From Phaseolus vulgaris (Eukaryota; Streptophyta; Magnoliopsida; Fabales; Fabaceae): DNA of 64,000 bases. The stretch spans positions 1-64,000 of the forward strand of contig NC_023757.2 in assembly GCF_000499845.2 (NCBI RefSeq), given 5' to 3'. The position numbers and the translations under genes were made by a program. Shown here one piece after another: positions 12,060 to 22,264 of the stretch (positions within the stretch are counted from its first letter, which is position 1; every line of letters begins with the position of its first letter). Below the pieces are notes generated by a model, which had not been told where the DNA came from, did not search any database, and worked only from the letters and a program-made list of their open reading frames with translations.

Positions 12060-12300
12060 TAGATTATATAATTTAAATTTTAGATTTGTAATTAGTTTTT
12101 GGATTTAGCAATCCGAAAACCTTTTTGTGATTAATTGTCTGATTATATAATTCAAAAGTCTTTTTATATAAGATTAATTTTCAATTATATAATCCAGAAG
12201 CCTTTTTTCATATGTGTGATTAGCTTTTGGATTACATAATCCGAAAGTCTTTTCTTCCAGATTATGTAATCCAAAATATATCTGAATTACATAATCTATA
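12060..12300. repeat. Cluster of short palindromic motifs
   Basis: About seven variants of a palindromic core, GGATTAYRTAATCC-like (ATTATATAAT, ATTACATAATCC, ATTATGTAATCC), each followed or preceded by AAAAG or GAAAGTC, fill this stretch at intervals of roughly 20-50 bp. It is probably part of a foldback element or a degenerate tandem repeat. No gene is present. Confidence 0.65.
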
Positions 12301-12307
12301 GGCTTAT

Positions 12308-12525
12308 TTCAAAGGGATCCCAAATATCTATGTGGACAAGATCAAACACATCAGAAGTAACAGATGTAATATCACGAAAGCTAAGTCTATGATGTTTGGC
12401 AAAATAACAGGAATCAGATAAATTTTTATTGTTATACCGAATATCATAATTGTATTTACAAATGCGGTCTAAAATTTTATTAGAAGGATGACCAAGTCTG
12501 AAATGCCAAATATCAAAATTCTAAA
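12308..12525 (-). mobile_element. Ty1/copia GAG-pre-integrase fragment
   Basis: On the minus strand an uninterrupted frame of about 72 codons reads FDIWHFRLGHPSNKIL, then CYFAKHHRLSF, then FDLVHIDIWDPF. This is the order seen in copia polyproteins: the H-x-R-L-G-H zinc-binding pre-integrase motif, the C-x2-(A)K motif and the start of the integrase core (L-x-H-x-D-x-W). Its strand is opposite to the reverse transcriptase relics nearby, so it comes from another insertion or was inverted. LTRs were not found. Confidence 0.87.
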
Positions 12526-12913
12526 TTTTAAAGTTTGTAACATTGTTGATATAATTCGAAAGAAGGATGACGAGGCGATCACGTTGAACAAACGACGTGA
12601 CAACAGAGGTAGCAGAGTGCAACGACAGCAGAAAAAAAAAAAAAAAAAACTCCGATGAGCATTGGGTTAAAAAAAAACAAAGATATTAACTTAACTTTAT
12701 ACATACCATATTAAAATAATGAAAAATAAAAATAGAATAAATCTCTTGAGTAAAATACACACATAAGATTATTTATTTATATATGAAAATAGTAACAAAA
12801 TAACATTACAGGTTAAGCCCGTTACATTCAACACATGCCACTTTATTAATTGCTACAATAACTTTTCCAACATATATGTTTTTTATTGATGAAAAATTCA
12901 CTATTGAAAAGCC

Positions 12914-15383
12914 CTACTTATAGAACTCCATCACTCCTATAGATGATATGCTACTACATGCAACATGAAACTTAGAAAAACCAGAGCTCTTGCACAAGTT
13001 CTCAAATTCAATCTCAGTTCTTTCCCTCCCTCCATGTGCTAAAAGCATGTGATTGTCCACAATACTACTATGCTTAGATGCATCACTTGAATTTGGAACC
13101 TCTAGAATTATATAGTCCATAACAATCACTTTTCCATGTGGTGGCAAAGCTTTGTGACAGTTTCTTAAAAATTTTATACAATCTTCATCTCCCCAATTGT
13201 GACATACACGCTGAAATGACCAAAACCAAAGAAGAAAATGTGATTATAAATTTTATACTATATATTGAACTTCTCTTCAAAAGTATAAAATTAAACTCTC
13301 ATGTAATGTACCAACCTTTACTAAAATGGCATCCCCATTTGGAACACTTTCAAACATATCTCCTCCCACATGCTCTATACCTTCATGCAGAATAAGTGTT
13401 AATTTGCTAATTCATAATTGTTACAAAATTTTAAAATATTGGTAATTTCTTTTATGTATAGAAAAAAAAAACTAGCTATGTATAACATACACTGACACAG
13501 ACATTGCACACGACATAGACACGGATACTTTGATACGTGTAATTTTCAATCTAAGACACAAAGGACATGGATGTATATATAATATAATTATGAATTATAT
13601 AAGTTGATAATCAAGATTTATGTGAATAAATATGGCTGAATTTTATTCTTTGTGGCATAAAGATGTTTTTCATGGTTAATTCAAAAAGATTTGTTCCTTA
13701 TTTCTATAATCATAATAAAAACTTATACAATACGTTTGAGTTTTTAGAATATCACTGTATTTGTTTTTTTAAAATTATTTTGGAACCATGCTAGAATTGT
13801 CAAAGATCTAAAAGATATTTTTTGAATTAGACACTTCATCGATATGTGTCATACAAATGTCATACAAGTGTCATACGCATATCAATATTCGATACGTGTG
13901 TGTCCAATACGAACATACAATTTAAGAGTAGCATAAATGTACCTGGATGAGGAGGTGCATCTTGAATTGTCCGAGGCAAATCAAAATTAAGTCCTTTAAT
14001 TGAAGGGTACGTAGAGAGAATGAGTTTGAGGGTATGTCCTATTCCACCTCCTACATCAACCAATGTTGACAACCCCTCAAATCCTTTATATACTTTGATT
14101 ACCCTTTTAACTTCTATTGGACTAGCATGAGCCATTGCTTTGAAAAACATTTCATTCAACTTTGTATCTTTCTCCATATATTCAAATGGGAGCATTCCAT
14201 AAACACTTTCGAAATGGTTACTGCAATTCGGGTCCAGATATGCACCTTTTGCATCCTTCCTAGTAAGAGCACAAATGATATGAAATCATATTACAAGTCC
14301 ATGACTTATACCACTCAGAATTTTTTCTATATTCAAAATTACTTTTCAAATTGTACCATTCAAAATATAAGTGTTACAAATATATTTTTGTATCTTAATA
14401 TCAAATTGATCATAGAAATAAGTTGTTTCTTCTTGGAACTTTGTAGCTTCTCCGGGCAACCATAGATCAGTAAAAAAGATTATTTTGTTCTTAAAAAATA
14501 CTTTTGTACAATTTAAAAACTGTTATTTTTTCTATTTATACCTCTCCCTGATTCTATCATCCGAAATATACTTTTTTTTTTCTTTAAAAAATTCAATTTA
14601 AACTACAGAATTCGAAAGGTGTCCTTGAATTCCATAATAGCTTGTGAATTACTTTTTTTTTTCTATTTTGTATTGTACAATGTATTTTAAATTATATAAT
14701 ACGAACAATATTTCTAGATTCAGAATTACTTTTTAGATTGTAAAATCCAAAATGTGGTGTTACAATTTTTTTTACAAGAAAAAAATGAATTGAAAATCTT
14801 AAAAAGATTGGGTTAAAATTTAAAAAAAAATATGAAGAAATGAATTCTTAAACAATACAACTCAATGGTTGGATTTTCATCAATTTAGAGAATAAATCCT
14901 AAACCCTAAAAAAACTAAACCAAGAAATTAGAAGTAAAATGAAAGTATTAATTACCAAAGGTTATGAAATCCGCGATGAAATAAAGTTGAGAGTGGAGCC
15001 ACAGAGTTTCCTTCATCATCATAAGAAAAGTATTGTCCAACAGGTGAGAGAGCATAAACTCTTTCTCTCTTACCATCTTCATTGCTGCGAATGGAGCAAT
15101 GCAGAAGAGAGTAACTGGCCAACAATGGCAGCATTCTTTCAAGCCTATTAGCCAATTGAGGGTGCTCATTTGGAATCAAAGAGGCAATTTGAGAGGCAGA
15201 AAAACTTGCATCATCACAACAACTCTTTGCCTTTGCTATCACATCAAACAGATTCATGTCTATGGCAGCATTTAGAACTGCAGGAAGAACATTGCTGAAA
15301 CAAAGCAACAAAGCAGAAAGGTATGAATCATCAACCTTTTCTACTTCCAAGGGAACTTCAATCTCTTTGGAGTTTGAACCCAT
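12914..15383 (-). CDS. Chalcone/caffeate-type O-methyltransferase, gene 1
   Basis: A SAM-dependent plant O-methyltransferase of the COMT/ChOMT type (cytosolic dimer methylating phenolic hydroxyls), most like isoliquiritigenin 2'-O-methyltransferase from the C-terminal part (CHNW, GGRERTE, GVMEFYK). Coding exons are 15383-14956, 14259-13943, 13380-13316 and 13210-12914; all splice sites are GT-AG and phases agree, giving 1107 nt and 368 aa, the usual family size. Residues 1-142 form the dimerisation domain. LVDVGGGIG at 209-217 is the SAM-binding motif. His274 in CHNWGDED is the catalytic base and Glu333 is kept, but the position of the other catalytic Glu (306 in alfalfa ChOMT) is Asp302. The start follows the in-frame GTG-AGA and is the first ATG. 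Exon 1 is duplicated, inverted, at 7923-8350. The substrate is not predictable from sequence alone. Confidence 0.92.
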
Positions 15384-15428
15384 TCTCACTACTGTTTATT
15401 GTTGTGTACTTTGTGTAGTTTTTGTGAT
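14584..15428 (-). repeat. Inverted repeat, right arm
   Basis: The counterpart of 7880-8718, within the intact gene: leader, exon 1 and the first ~370 bp of intron 1. It is flanked on the intron side by ordinary intron sequence instead of satellite, so the breakpoint lies on the other arm. Confidence 0.85.
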
Positions 15429-15429
15429 G

Positions 15430-15437
15430 TTTATATA
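15430..15437 (-). promoter_or_regulatory. TATA box of O-methyltransferase gene 1
   Basis: The minus strand reads CCTATATAAACATC, with TATATAAA about 47-54 bp before the ATG at 15383. It is conserved in the paralogue at 19775-19782, which implies a very short leader of about 20 nt. Confidence 0.65.
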
Positions 15438-16110
15438 GGCATCACATGCTTCTTCATTACATCTTCATCGTTGGAATATAAGTTTAAAAACTAATTTGAT
15501 AAAACTATTTTATTCAAATATATAAATATAAGATAAAATTAAGACTCTAATTTATAAAAGAATATTTTAAAAATATTAACAGCTAATTAAAATATGAACT
15601 TTATTCTTATATTTAACTAAAAGCTAAGAAAGGTAAAAGGGTATATTAAAATCTAATGTACTCTTACCATATAAATTATTTGAGATAGCATGTGCATGAG
15701 GCTTCTATCGAAGTATCAAATTATTTGTTTATTTATTTTTCAATAATTTCATAAAATATGTTAATATAACATAAAATGAAGACTATAACTTATAAAAAAA
15801 CATTTTCAATGATTTTATAAATAGAGTATATCATGTAGATTTAAATATGTGTATTATTTAGACCAGAGTGTGTCAATAATGGTTAAAAAAAAGACTTTTT
15901 TATGATAAATATAAAATGATAAGTCATAATGCATTAAAGTATTAGGGAGCAAACATATTTCTTCAAAAAAAAATAAAGAAATTTGGGGGATACTGACGTT
16001 TTAACCAGTGGCATTAACAATTATCAACCAACAAATTCTAACACTAATTAAGAGAGGAAAATAAAAAAAAAAAAATACTCTGACGTGTAAAATTGTATCT
16101 TTTGTAAATT
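15438..16110 (-). other. Upstream region of O-methyltransferase gene 1
   Basis: No gene. The stretch up to about 16110 is homologous to the flanks of the other two copies, including the block with ATGCATTAAAGTATTAGGGA near 15930 and ACTAATTAAGAGAGGAAAA near 16040. Relative to the left fragment it has about 240 extra bp near 15500-15740. Homology stops near 16110. Confidence 0.65.
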
Positions 16111-16469
16111 TTTACAGTGAAATATAAATTAAATTAATATCTCTAATTTCCCTTCAAATTTATTGTGGTGGAGAACCTTTCAATTAGTCTAAAATTGTCT
16201 CACAAGTCAAAAAATCTTTGGGAAAAAATTGGCAATCTTTGGAAAAAAAATGGCTTGATAAGGAAATGAGTGGTTTGGCCTAGTGCTGAGGTATTCTGTA
16301 AAATGAAACTTCTTGTTTAGGACTTTCTCCCAAATAAGAAAAGTCAAGTTCCATATGTTTTGTTTTGACATGAAGGTTGAACTAAATTACATATATTATA
16401 TATATTATGCTTTTGCTAACTCAATTAGAAATGAATAAAATTACCTACATGAAATAGAAAAAAATAATA
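16111..16469. other. Spacer without recognised gene
   Basis: AT-rich DNA upstream of gene 1, unrelated to the flanks of the other copies. A somewhat GC-richer part (16200-16400) has no intact frame or family I can name. Confidence 0.4.
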
Positions 16470-16850
16470 ATTAATTGTTATAGTTACTGAATTAGAGACC
16501 ATTTTAGAGACTATAAATTTGTGTAAACTAATTTTAGAAAAAAAAATAATTAATTACTATATTAAAAAAATTAGATATTATTTTAGAAACTAAAAATATT
16601 ATTGATATCTAAATTAGTTTTTGTTATTACTAAATAATTTTTAAACTGACGTCTAATTAGATATCAAGGTTTTAGATATCAACTTTAAAATCTAAATAAT
16701 TGGTAGTTAAAACTTAGATAGTTAATTAGAAACCAATTTAGAAACTATTTATCAAAAATAAAAACTAATTTAAATACCAATAATTATTTTTAATCTTTAA
16801 AATAATATCTAATTTTATTAATATAAAAATTAATAATTCTTTGTTTCTTA
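16470..16850. mobile_element. Decayed MITE of the CACTA-like family
   Basis: Repeated pieces of the form TTAGAAACTA, ATTTTAGAGACTATAAA, CTAAATAATTGGTAGTTAAAA and AACCAATTTAGAAACTATTT match, in the same order, the better preserved elements at 55155-55523 and 62379-62703. The terminal CACTACAAGAAAATC sequence is no longer recognisable here. Confidence 0.6.
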
Positions 16851-16863
16851 AAATTGATTAAAA

Positions 16864-16885
16864 TATATATATATATATATATATA
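16864..16885. repeat. (AT)n microsatellite
   Basis: About 11 AT dinucleotides, uninterrupted. Confidence 0.9.
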
Positions 16886-17084
16886 ACAAGGAGGGAAAAT
16901 ATAAAACATCATTATACCTACAACAGCATAAACTATAGTTTAGTAATTGTGATACACAATTACCAAAACAAATAATTAATTGGTTTCTCTTTCGTTCTCA
17001 GAAAGTAACGAATGATAATAATAACCAATTTCAGTTTCTTACGTTTTATCTCTTGCATACCAAATTCTAATATAAAAGTTAACG

Positions 17085-17390
17085 TTTGATCCACAATTAT
17101 TTACATATTGGTATATGTTGTTGATATTATCATTACGAGTACAATTGCTTTTCTCGTTCAACAAATCTCTCATAGTTTGAACTCTAATTTTTCTCTTGAG
17201 TAATTGGTGATACTAAACTATCTTTTAGGCATAGAAATTCAGTATGAGTTAAACAAGTTTTTGGTTATGACTCAACGCAAGTATGTGTATGTCAAAGATC
17301 TTTTGCTTAAAACTCAACATGTTTCCTCTTCTATGGTCTCTTCATGCAAGTTGTCCAAAACCAGATCAGACACTATTTAGTGTTTAAATC
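17085..17390 (+). mobile_element. Ty1/copia reverse transcriptase relic, second piece
   Basis: A largely open plus-strand frame reads YVVDIIITSTIAFLVQQI, then LNYLLGIEIQYELNKF, then MTQRKYVYVKDLLLKT. This is copia reverse transcriptase from the YVDD motif (here YVVD, so the first catalytic Asp is lost) through the LGIE segment to the tether region. One in-frame stop lies between. It overlaps the end of the piece at 10915-11440 in content and continues past it, so the two may derive from related insertions. Confidence 0.87.
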
Positions 17391-17694
17391 TCAAATCAAA
17401 TTATGATATAAAAAAAACATACATTCTTAGGACTACTTAAAAATTGGTAAATTTTCACAAGTTAAAAGACAGGAAAATATTGTTTTATCATGTGCCTTTT
17501 TTGAACGGGTGCTATATGTATTTTATGAATAACATATATTTGTAGTATATTCAATATTGAACACTCAAATATTACATGCCACTTTATTAATTGCTACATT
17601 CACTTTTCCAAAAAAAAATAATTATTCAAGATTGCTTGCATATGTTGATTACTACTCCAAAACTCTATTTTTGCTTGAAAACTCCTGAAAAACT
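17391..17694. other. Downstream flank of O-methyltransferase gene 2
   Basis: About 300 bp of AT-rich DNA after the copia relic that should include the 3' UTR of the minus-strand gene. Nothing else seen. Confidence 0.4.
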
Positions 17695-19728
17695 CTATTT
17701 ATAGAACTCCATCACTCCCACAGCTGATATGCTAGTACATGCAACATGAAACTTGGAAAAGCCAGAGTTCTTGCACAAGTTCTCAAATTCAATCTCAGTT
17801 CTTTCCCTCCCTCCATGTGCTAAAAGCATGTGATTGTCCACAATACTACTATGTTTAGATGCATCACTTGAATTCGGAACCTCTTGAATTATATAGTCCA
17901 TAACAATCACTTTTCCATGTGCTGGCAAAGCTTTGTGACAGTTTCTTAAAAATTTTATACAATCTTCATCTGTCCAATTGTGACATATAGACTGAAATGA
18001 TCAAAACCAAAGAAGAAAATGTGATTAGAAATTATATGCAGTATATTGAACTTCTTTTTAAAAGTACAAAATTAAACTCTCATGTAATGCACCAACCTTT
18101 ACTAAGATGGCATCTCCATTTGGAACACTTGCAAACATATCTCCTGCCACATGCTCTATACCTTCAGGAAGAATGAGTGTTAATTTGCTAACTGATAACT
18201 TTGACAAACTTCAAAATATTGATAATTGATCATTTCTTTATATATAGAGAAAGAGAACTAGCATCTATGAGACTCGGATACGCCTCTTAAATGGTGTATC
18301 ATTGTCGTACAACATTCGTAGAATACGTATTGGTGAAATGTACAATTCAAAATATATATGTTGAATTTCTGACAATTCTAACATGGTTCTAACACAATTT
18401 AAAAAAGAAGAAATACATTAATTCTCTAAAATTTTAAACTTATTATATAAATTTTTAATATGATTATAAAAAATAAGGAACAAATCATTTTAAACAAATC
18501 ATGTGAAACATTTTTCTATTAAAAAAAACTGAAACGTGCACATAAATCTTTATATGTAATTTATAATTATATAAATCTCTATATCACATAGAATAGAATA
18601 GCATATATGTACCTGGATGAGGAGGTGCATCTTGAATTGTCTGAGGCAAATCAAAGTTAACTCCTTTAATTGAAGGGTATGCAGAGAGAATGAGTTTCAA
18701 GGTCTGCCCTACTCCACCTCCTACATCAACCAGAGTAGACAACCCCTCAAATCCTTTGTATACTTTGAGTACCTTTTTCACTTCTATTGGACCAGCATGA
18801 GCCATTGCTTTGAAAAACATTTCATTCAACTCTGTATCTTTCTCCATATATTGATATGATGGCATTCCATAGACACTTTCGAAATGATTACTGCAATTTG
18901 GGTCCATAAATGCACCTTTTGCATCCTTCCTAATAAGAGCACAAATGACATAAGAAGCATATTAAAGTCCATGACTTCTACCACTCAGAAAAGGATTAAC
19001 TTAATTACTCATTTCTTCTTGTTTCATTGTTTTCCTTTAGCTCAACACTCTTCTTTAAATCTTATGCACATATTTTTTATAGCAGAACTTAGTTACACAG
19101 ATAAGTACTTCATGGTGCACCACTTAATGACAAACTAGCATGTGAACTTTGTATCTTAATATCAAATTGAGCATAGAATAATTCTAATGTAAAACGAATC
19201 CTTAAACAACACAACTCAATTGTTGGATTTTCATCAATTTAGAGATTAAATCAAAACTAAACCAAGAAATTTGAGGTAAAATGAAAGTAGTAATTACCAA
19301 AGGTCATGAAATCCACGATGAAGTAAGGTTGAGAGTGGAGCCATAGAGATTCCTTCATCATCATAAGCAAAGTATTCTCCAACTGGTGAGAGAGCATAAA
19401 CTCTTTCTTTCTTACCATCTTCATTGGTGCGAATGGAGCAATGCAGAAGAGAGTAACTGACCAACAATGGCAGCATTCTTTGAAGCCTATTAGCCAATTG
19501 TGGGTGCTGATTTGGAAGCAAAGAGGCGATTTCAGAGGCAGAGAAACTTGAATGATCATCACAAGAACTCTTTGCCTTTGCTATGACATCAAACAAATTC
19601 ATGTCTATGGCAGCGTTTAGAACTGCAGGAAGAACATTGCTGAAACAAAGCAACACAGCAGAACGGTATGAATCATCCAACTTTTCTACTTCTAAGGAAA
19701 CTTCACTGTCTTTGGAGTTAGAACTCAT
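17695..19728 (-). CDS. Chalcone/caffeate-type O-methyltransferase, gene 2
   Basis: Tandem paralogue of the gene at 12914-15383, with the same four-exon structure: 19728-19298, 18929-18613, 18161-18097 and 17991-17695, 1110 nt, 369 aa. Exons 2-4 have exactly the same lengths as in gene 1; exon 1 is one codon longer (extra His in the DDHSSFSAS stretch). The SAM motif LVDVGGGVG, the catalytic His in CHNWTDED and the Glu in GGRERTE are present. As in gene 1 the residue in the place of ChOMT Glu306 is Asp (VMDYI). The start is the ATG at 19728; an in-frame GTG two codons earlier is disregarded. Many amino-acid differences from gene 1 (e.g. AFMDPN for AYLDPN) show an older duplication than the inverted exon 1 copy. 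Confidence 0.92.
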
Positions 19729-19774
19729 TTTCACAAGTGTTTAGTTGTTGTGTGCTTTGTTTAGTTTTGTCATG

Positions 19775-19782
19775 TTTATATA
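19775..19782 (-). promoter_or_regulatory. TATA box of O-methyltransferase gene 2
   Basis: The minus strand reads GGCTATATAAACATG, about 50 bp before the ATG at 19728, matching the box of gene 1. Confidence 0.65.
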
Positions 19783-20840
19783 GCCACGTCATGATCTTCA
19801 TTATTGGAATATAAGTTCAAAATCAAATTTCATAAAACTGTTTTATTATGTTAATATAACATAAAAGTAAGGCTCTAACTTGTTAAAAAAATATTTTAAA
19901 AATATTAACAGCTAATTAAAATATGAACTTTATTCTTATATTTAATTTAACTAAAAGCTAAAAAAGGTAAAAGGGCATATTAAAATTATTTTTGTGCCAA
20001 ATTTAATATAATTAGTCGGTTGGTGGGATGAAAAGGCACGTGCATGAGGCTGCTATCAAAGTATGACTTCTCTTTGGGTAGGTGTTTACCACTTTTAATT
20101 GGTCCATTTTTGGTACTTTAAATATTCAGTAAGTCAGTGTTTTTGTAATTAAATTATTTGTTTTTTATTATTCAATAATTTTATAAAAAGTGATATTTTG
20201 TAGATTTAAGTATGTATTATTTAGACAAGAGGGTACTAATAGTGTTTAGAAAAAAGAAAACTTTTTATAATAAACATAAAGTGATAAGTTGGCAATGCAT
20301 TAAAGGGAGCAAGCATATTTCTTCTTGAAAGAATAAAGAAATTTTGGGGGTTTTGATTTTTCTTAACCAGTATCATTAGAACATTTGTCAACCTACAAAT
20401 ACTAAAAAAATCTATTGAAACACTAATTAAGAGAGGAAAAAGAATAGTTTTGACATGTAAAAATGTATCTTTTTTTAATTTTTTATTATGCTATCATTTT
20501 TTTTAATTCCTTTTAATTATTTAACCAATATTCTAAAGGCATTTATTAACAAGATCTTAATTTTTATTCATTTTTCTTCCTACCTATCCAAGGAAATTTT
20601 TATTCATTTTTAATCTTATATTTCAGAAAATAATGTTATCTTACAATTAGTAATAATTGGAAGTATATATTTTTATAATTTTATGAGTTGAAATAAATAA
20701 CTTTCATTGAAACTTAAACAAAATGTAATCTTAAAGATATATTTAATTATGTTAAAAGTATCTATCCTTTACGTATGAATTAAACTATTAAGTCAACAAA
20801 ATTGGCTGCTCTTTAAAAACCATTTTTCCCAAAATAAAGT
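19783..20840 (-). other. Upstream region of O-methyltransferase gene 2
   Basis: No gene. About 1 kb that is homologous over nearly its whole length to 6885-7900 (inverted), and over its gene-proximal part to the flank of gene 1. This long conservation marks it as the ancestral promoter region of the family at this locus. Confidence 0.7.
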
Positions 20841-20843
20841 TAT

Positions 20844-20850
<7 letters not shown>

Positions 20851-20891
<41 letters not shown>
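20851..20891. repeat. (AT)n microsatellite
   Basis: About 20 uninterrupted AT dinucleotides, at the outer end of the conserved upstream region of O-methyltransferase gene 2. Confidence 0.92.
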
Positions 20892-20892
<1 letters not shown>

Positions 20893-21247
20893 CACTTAAA
20901 AATCAGGGTATACTTTTAATTTTCCTTTATGTTATATTTTAAAGAATCTCTAATTTGTTTTTCTTTAGGCTTTTAATTTCTAATCATTTATAATCCACAA
21001 TTTTGAATTTTGGAATTTTGATTTATAATATGTTGAGTTTTATAAAAGATAATTATCTATACTTTGTTAAATTATTAAATACTTTTTCATTTTGGACATA
21101 GCTATACTTGTCAAAATGAATAAATCCACGTATCTCATGACGCCGCCAAATAATTCTAGATGAGATATATGTAAAATGAGATGCAACTTTTTGGTCAAAT
21201 GGTTCATCTTAAGAAAAACAAAAACAAAAATATTTAAAGTGAAAATT
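20892..21247. other. Spacer without recognised gene
   Basis: AT-rich DNA between the microsatellite and the duplicated segment. I see no gene or repeat in it. Confidence 0.4.
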
Positions 21248-21488
21248 TACATATTTATAAAATTGAAGTTATAGAAATGAAATTAATTTTAAATATAATG
21301 ATTAATTAAATATGTAAATTCTAATAGAAGCATATATTTTAATAAAACAACATTTGATTAAGTTTATATTCATAGATGAGTGATTGATAAGGTTATGGGC
21401 AATTATATCATCTAACTTATCTTCCTCGTGGACCTCTACGGTGATAGGGTGCGACATTAGTCAGTGTGCCATACTTTGGCTTCTTCAA
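21248..21488 (+). repeat. Duplicated intergenic segment, copy 2
   Basis: Second copy of the segment at 11767-11998, same orientation. It ends close to the chimeric sacsin-derived pieces that start near 21557, so this locus has received DNA from at least two sources. Confidence 0.88.
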
Positions 21489-21556
21489 TGACCTTCAAAT
21501 GTGTAGAGAATATTCCCAGAGAGTTTTCGCAATAACACACAGGTATCAACAACCTG

Positions 21557-22200
21557 CAATCGAGGAAGTGCAACAATTAAAATATCAACCATTCAGAAAG
21601 ATAATTTGGTCCTCAAAGGCACCATCAGCATCCAATCACAGCACAACACTAAGATGACACATCACAAAATCTTCCATTTATTAATATTATGATATTGGAC
21701 AAATGCTTCAAACATCAAATAAGCATTCTAAAACAGGGTTTTTATAAGAAATAACACAAGCTTCTCAAATGCTTAGAATAAGCAAACAAAATTACATGAA
21801 GCATCAACCACATTAACAGTCGTTCTGTTGAGACAAAAGCCTACACATTTACCTTAACAGAAATATCCCATTTTTTTAAAACATGGCATAAATGCAGGGA
21901 ATAGCTGAGCAAAATAGTGAATACAACAAAAATGGCATTGGTTTTTGAGGACATCGCAATACCAGAGAGTCTGCTCAATATACTGGGAGGAATGTTCCGA
22001 TCAATTTTGAGACTTCCAAGCTACTATTTCACCAGAATAATGGATGGAACTGCACAAGAGGTGCGCCTTGCAACCATATCCGTTTATGGGCTCAATTTCT
22101 TGCTTATCAGAGCAATGTTTTAAAACATTAACAATTGCAATCTCTGATCCTTCAGCCAAACCAAATACGGACCCAGTAGGCAATCAAGTTGTCCAAAAGC
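21557..22200 (-). pseudogene. Chimeric fragment of the sacsin-like gene
   Basis: Three pieces of the large gene at 24960-47569 are joined here in the same orientation but in a different order. 21557-21885 matches 35715-36005, mostly intron 4 next to the exon 4 donor (shared CCATCAGCATCCAATCACAG). 21886-22005 matches 43606-43727 in exon 3 (GGCATAAATGCAGGGAATAG). 22006-22185 matches 26505-26712 in exon 11 (AAGCTACTATTTCACCAGAA). In the gene the last two pieces lie about 17 kb apart and on opposite sides of the first. Because intron sequence is included the copying was at DNA level. Frames are broken by indels, so no protein is expected. Many substitutions show it is not recent. Confidence 0.87.
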
Positions 22201-22264
22201 ATGCTTTAAGTATTGCTTCTTCTATCACATACTCAACGTGTCCAAAGACCCTAACATTGCCACA

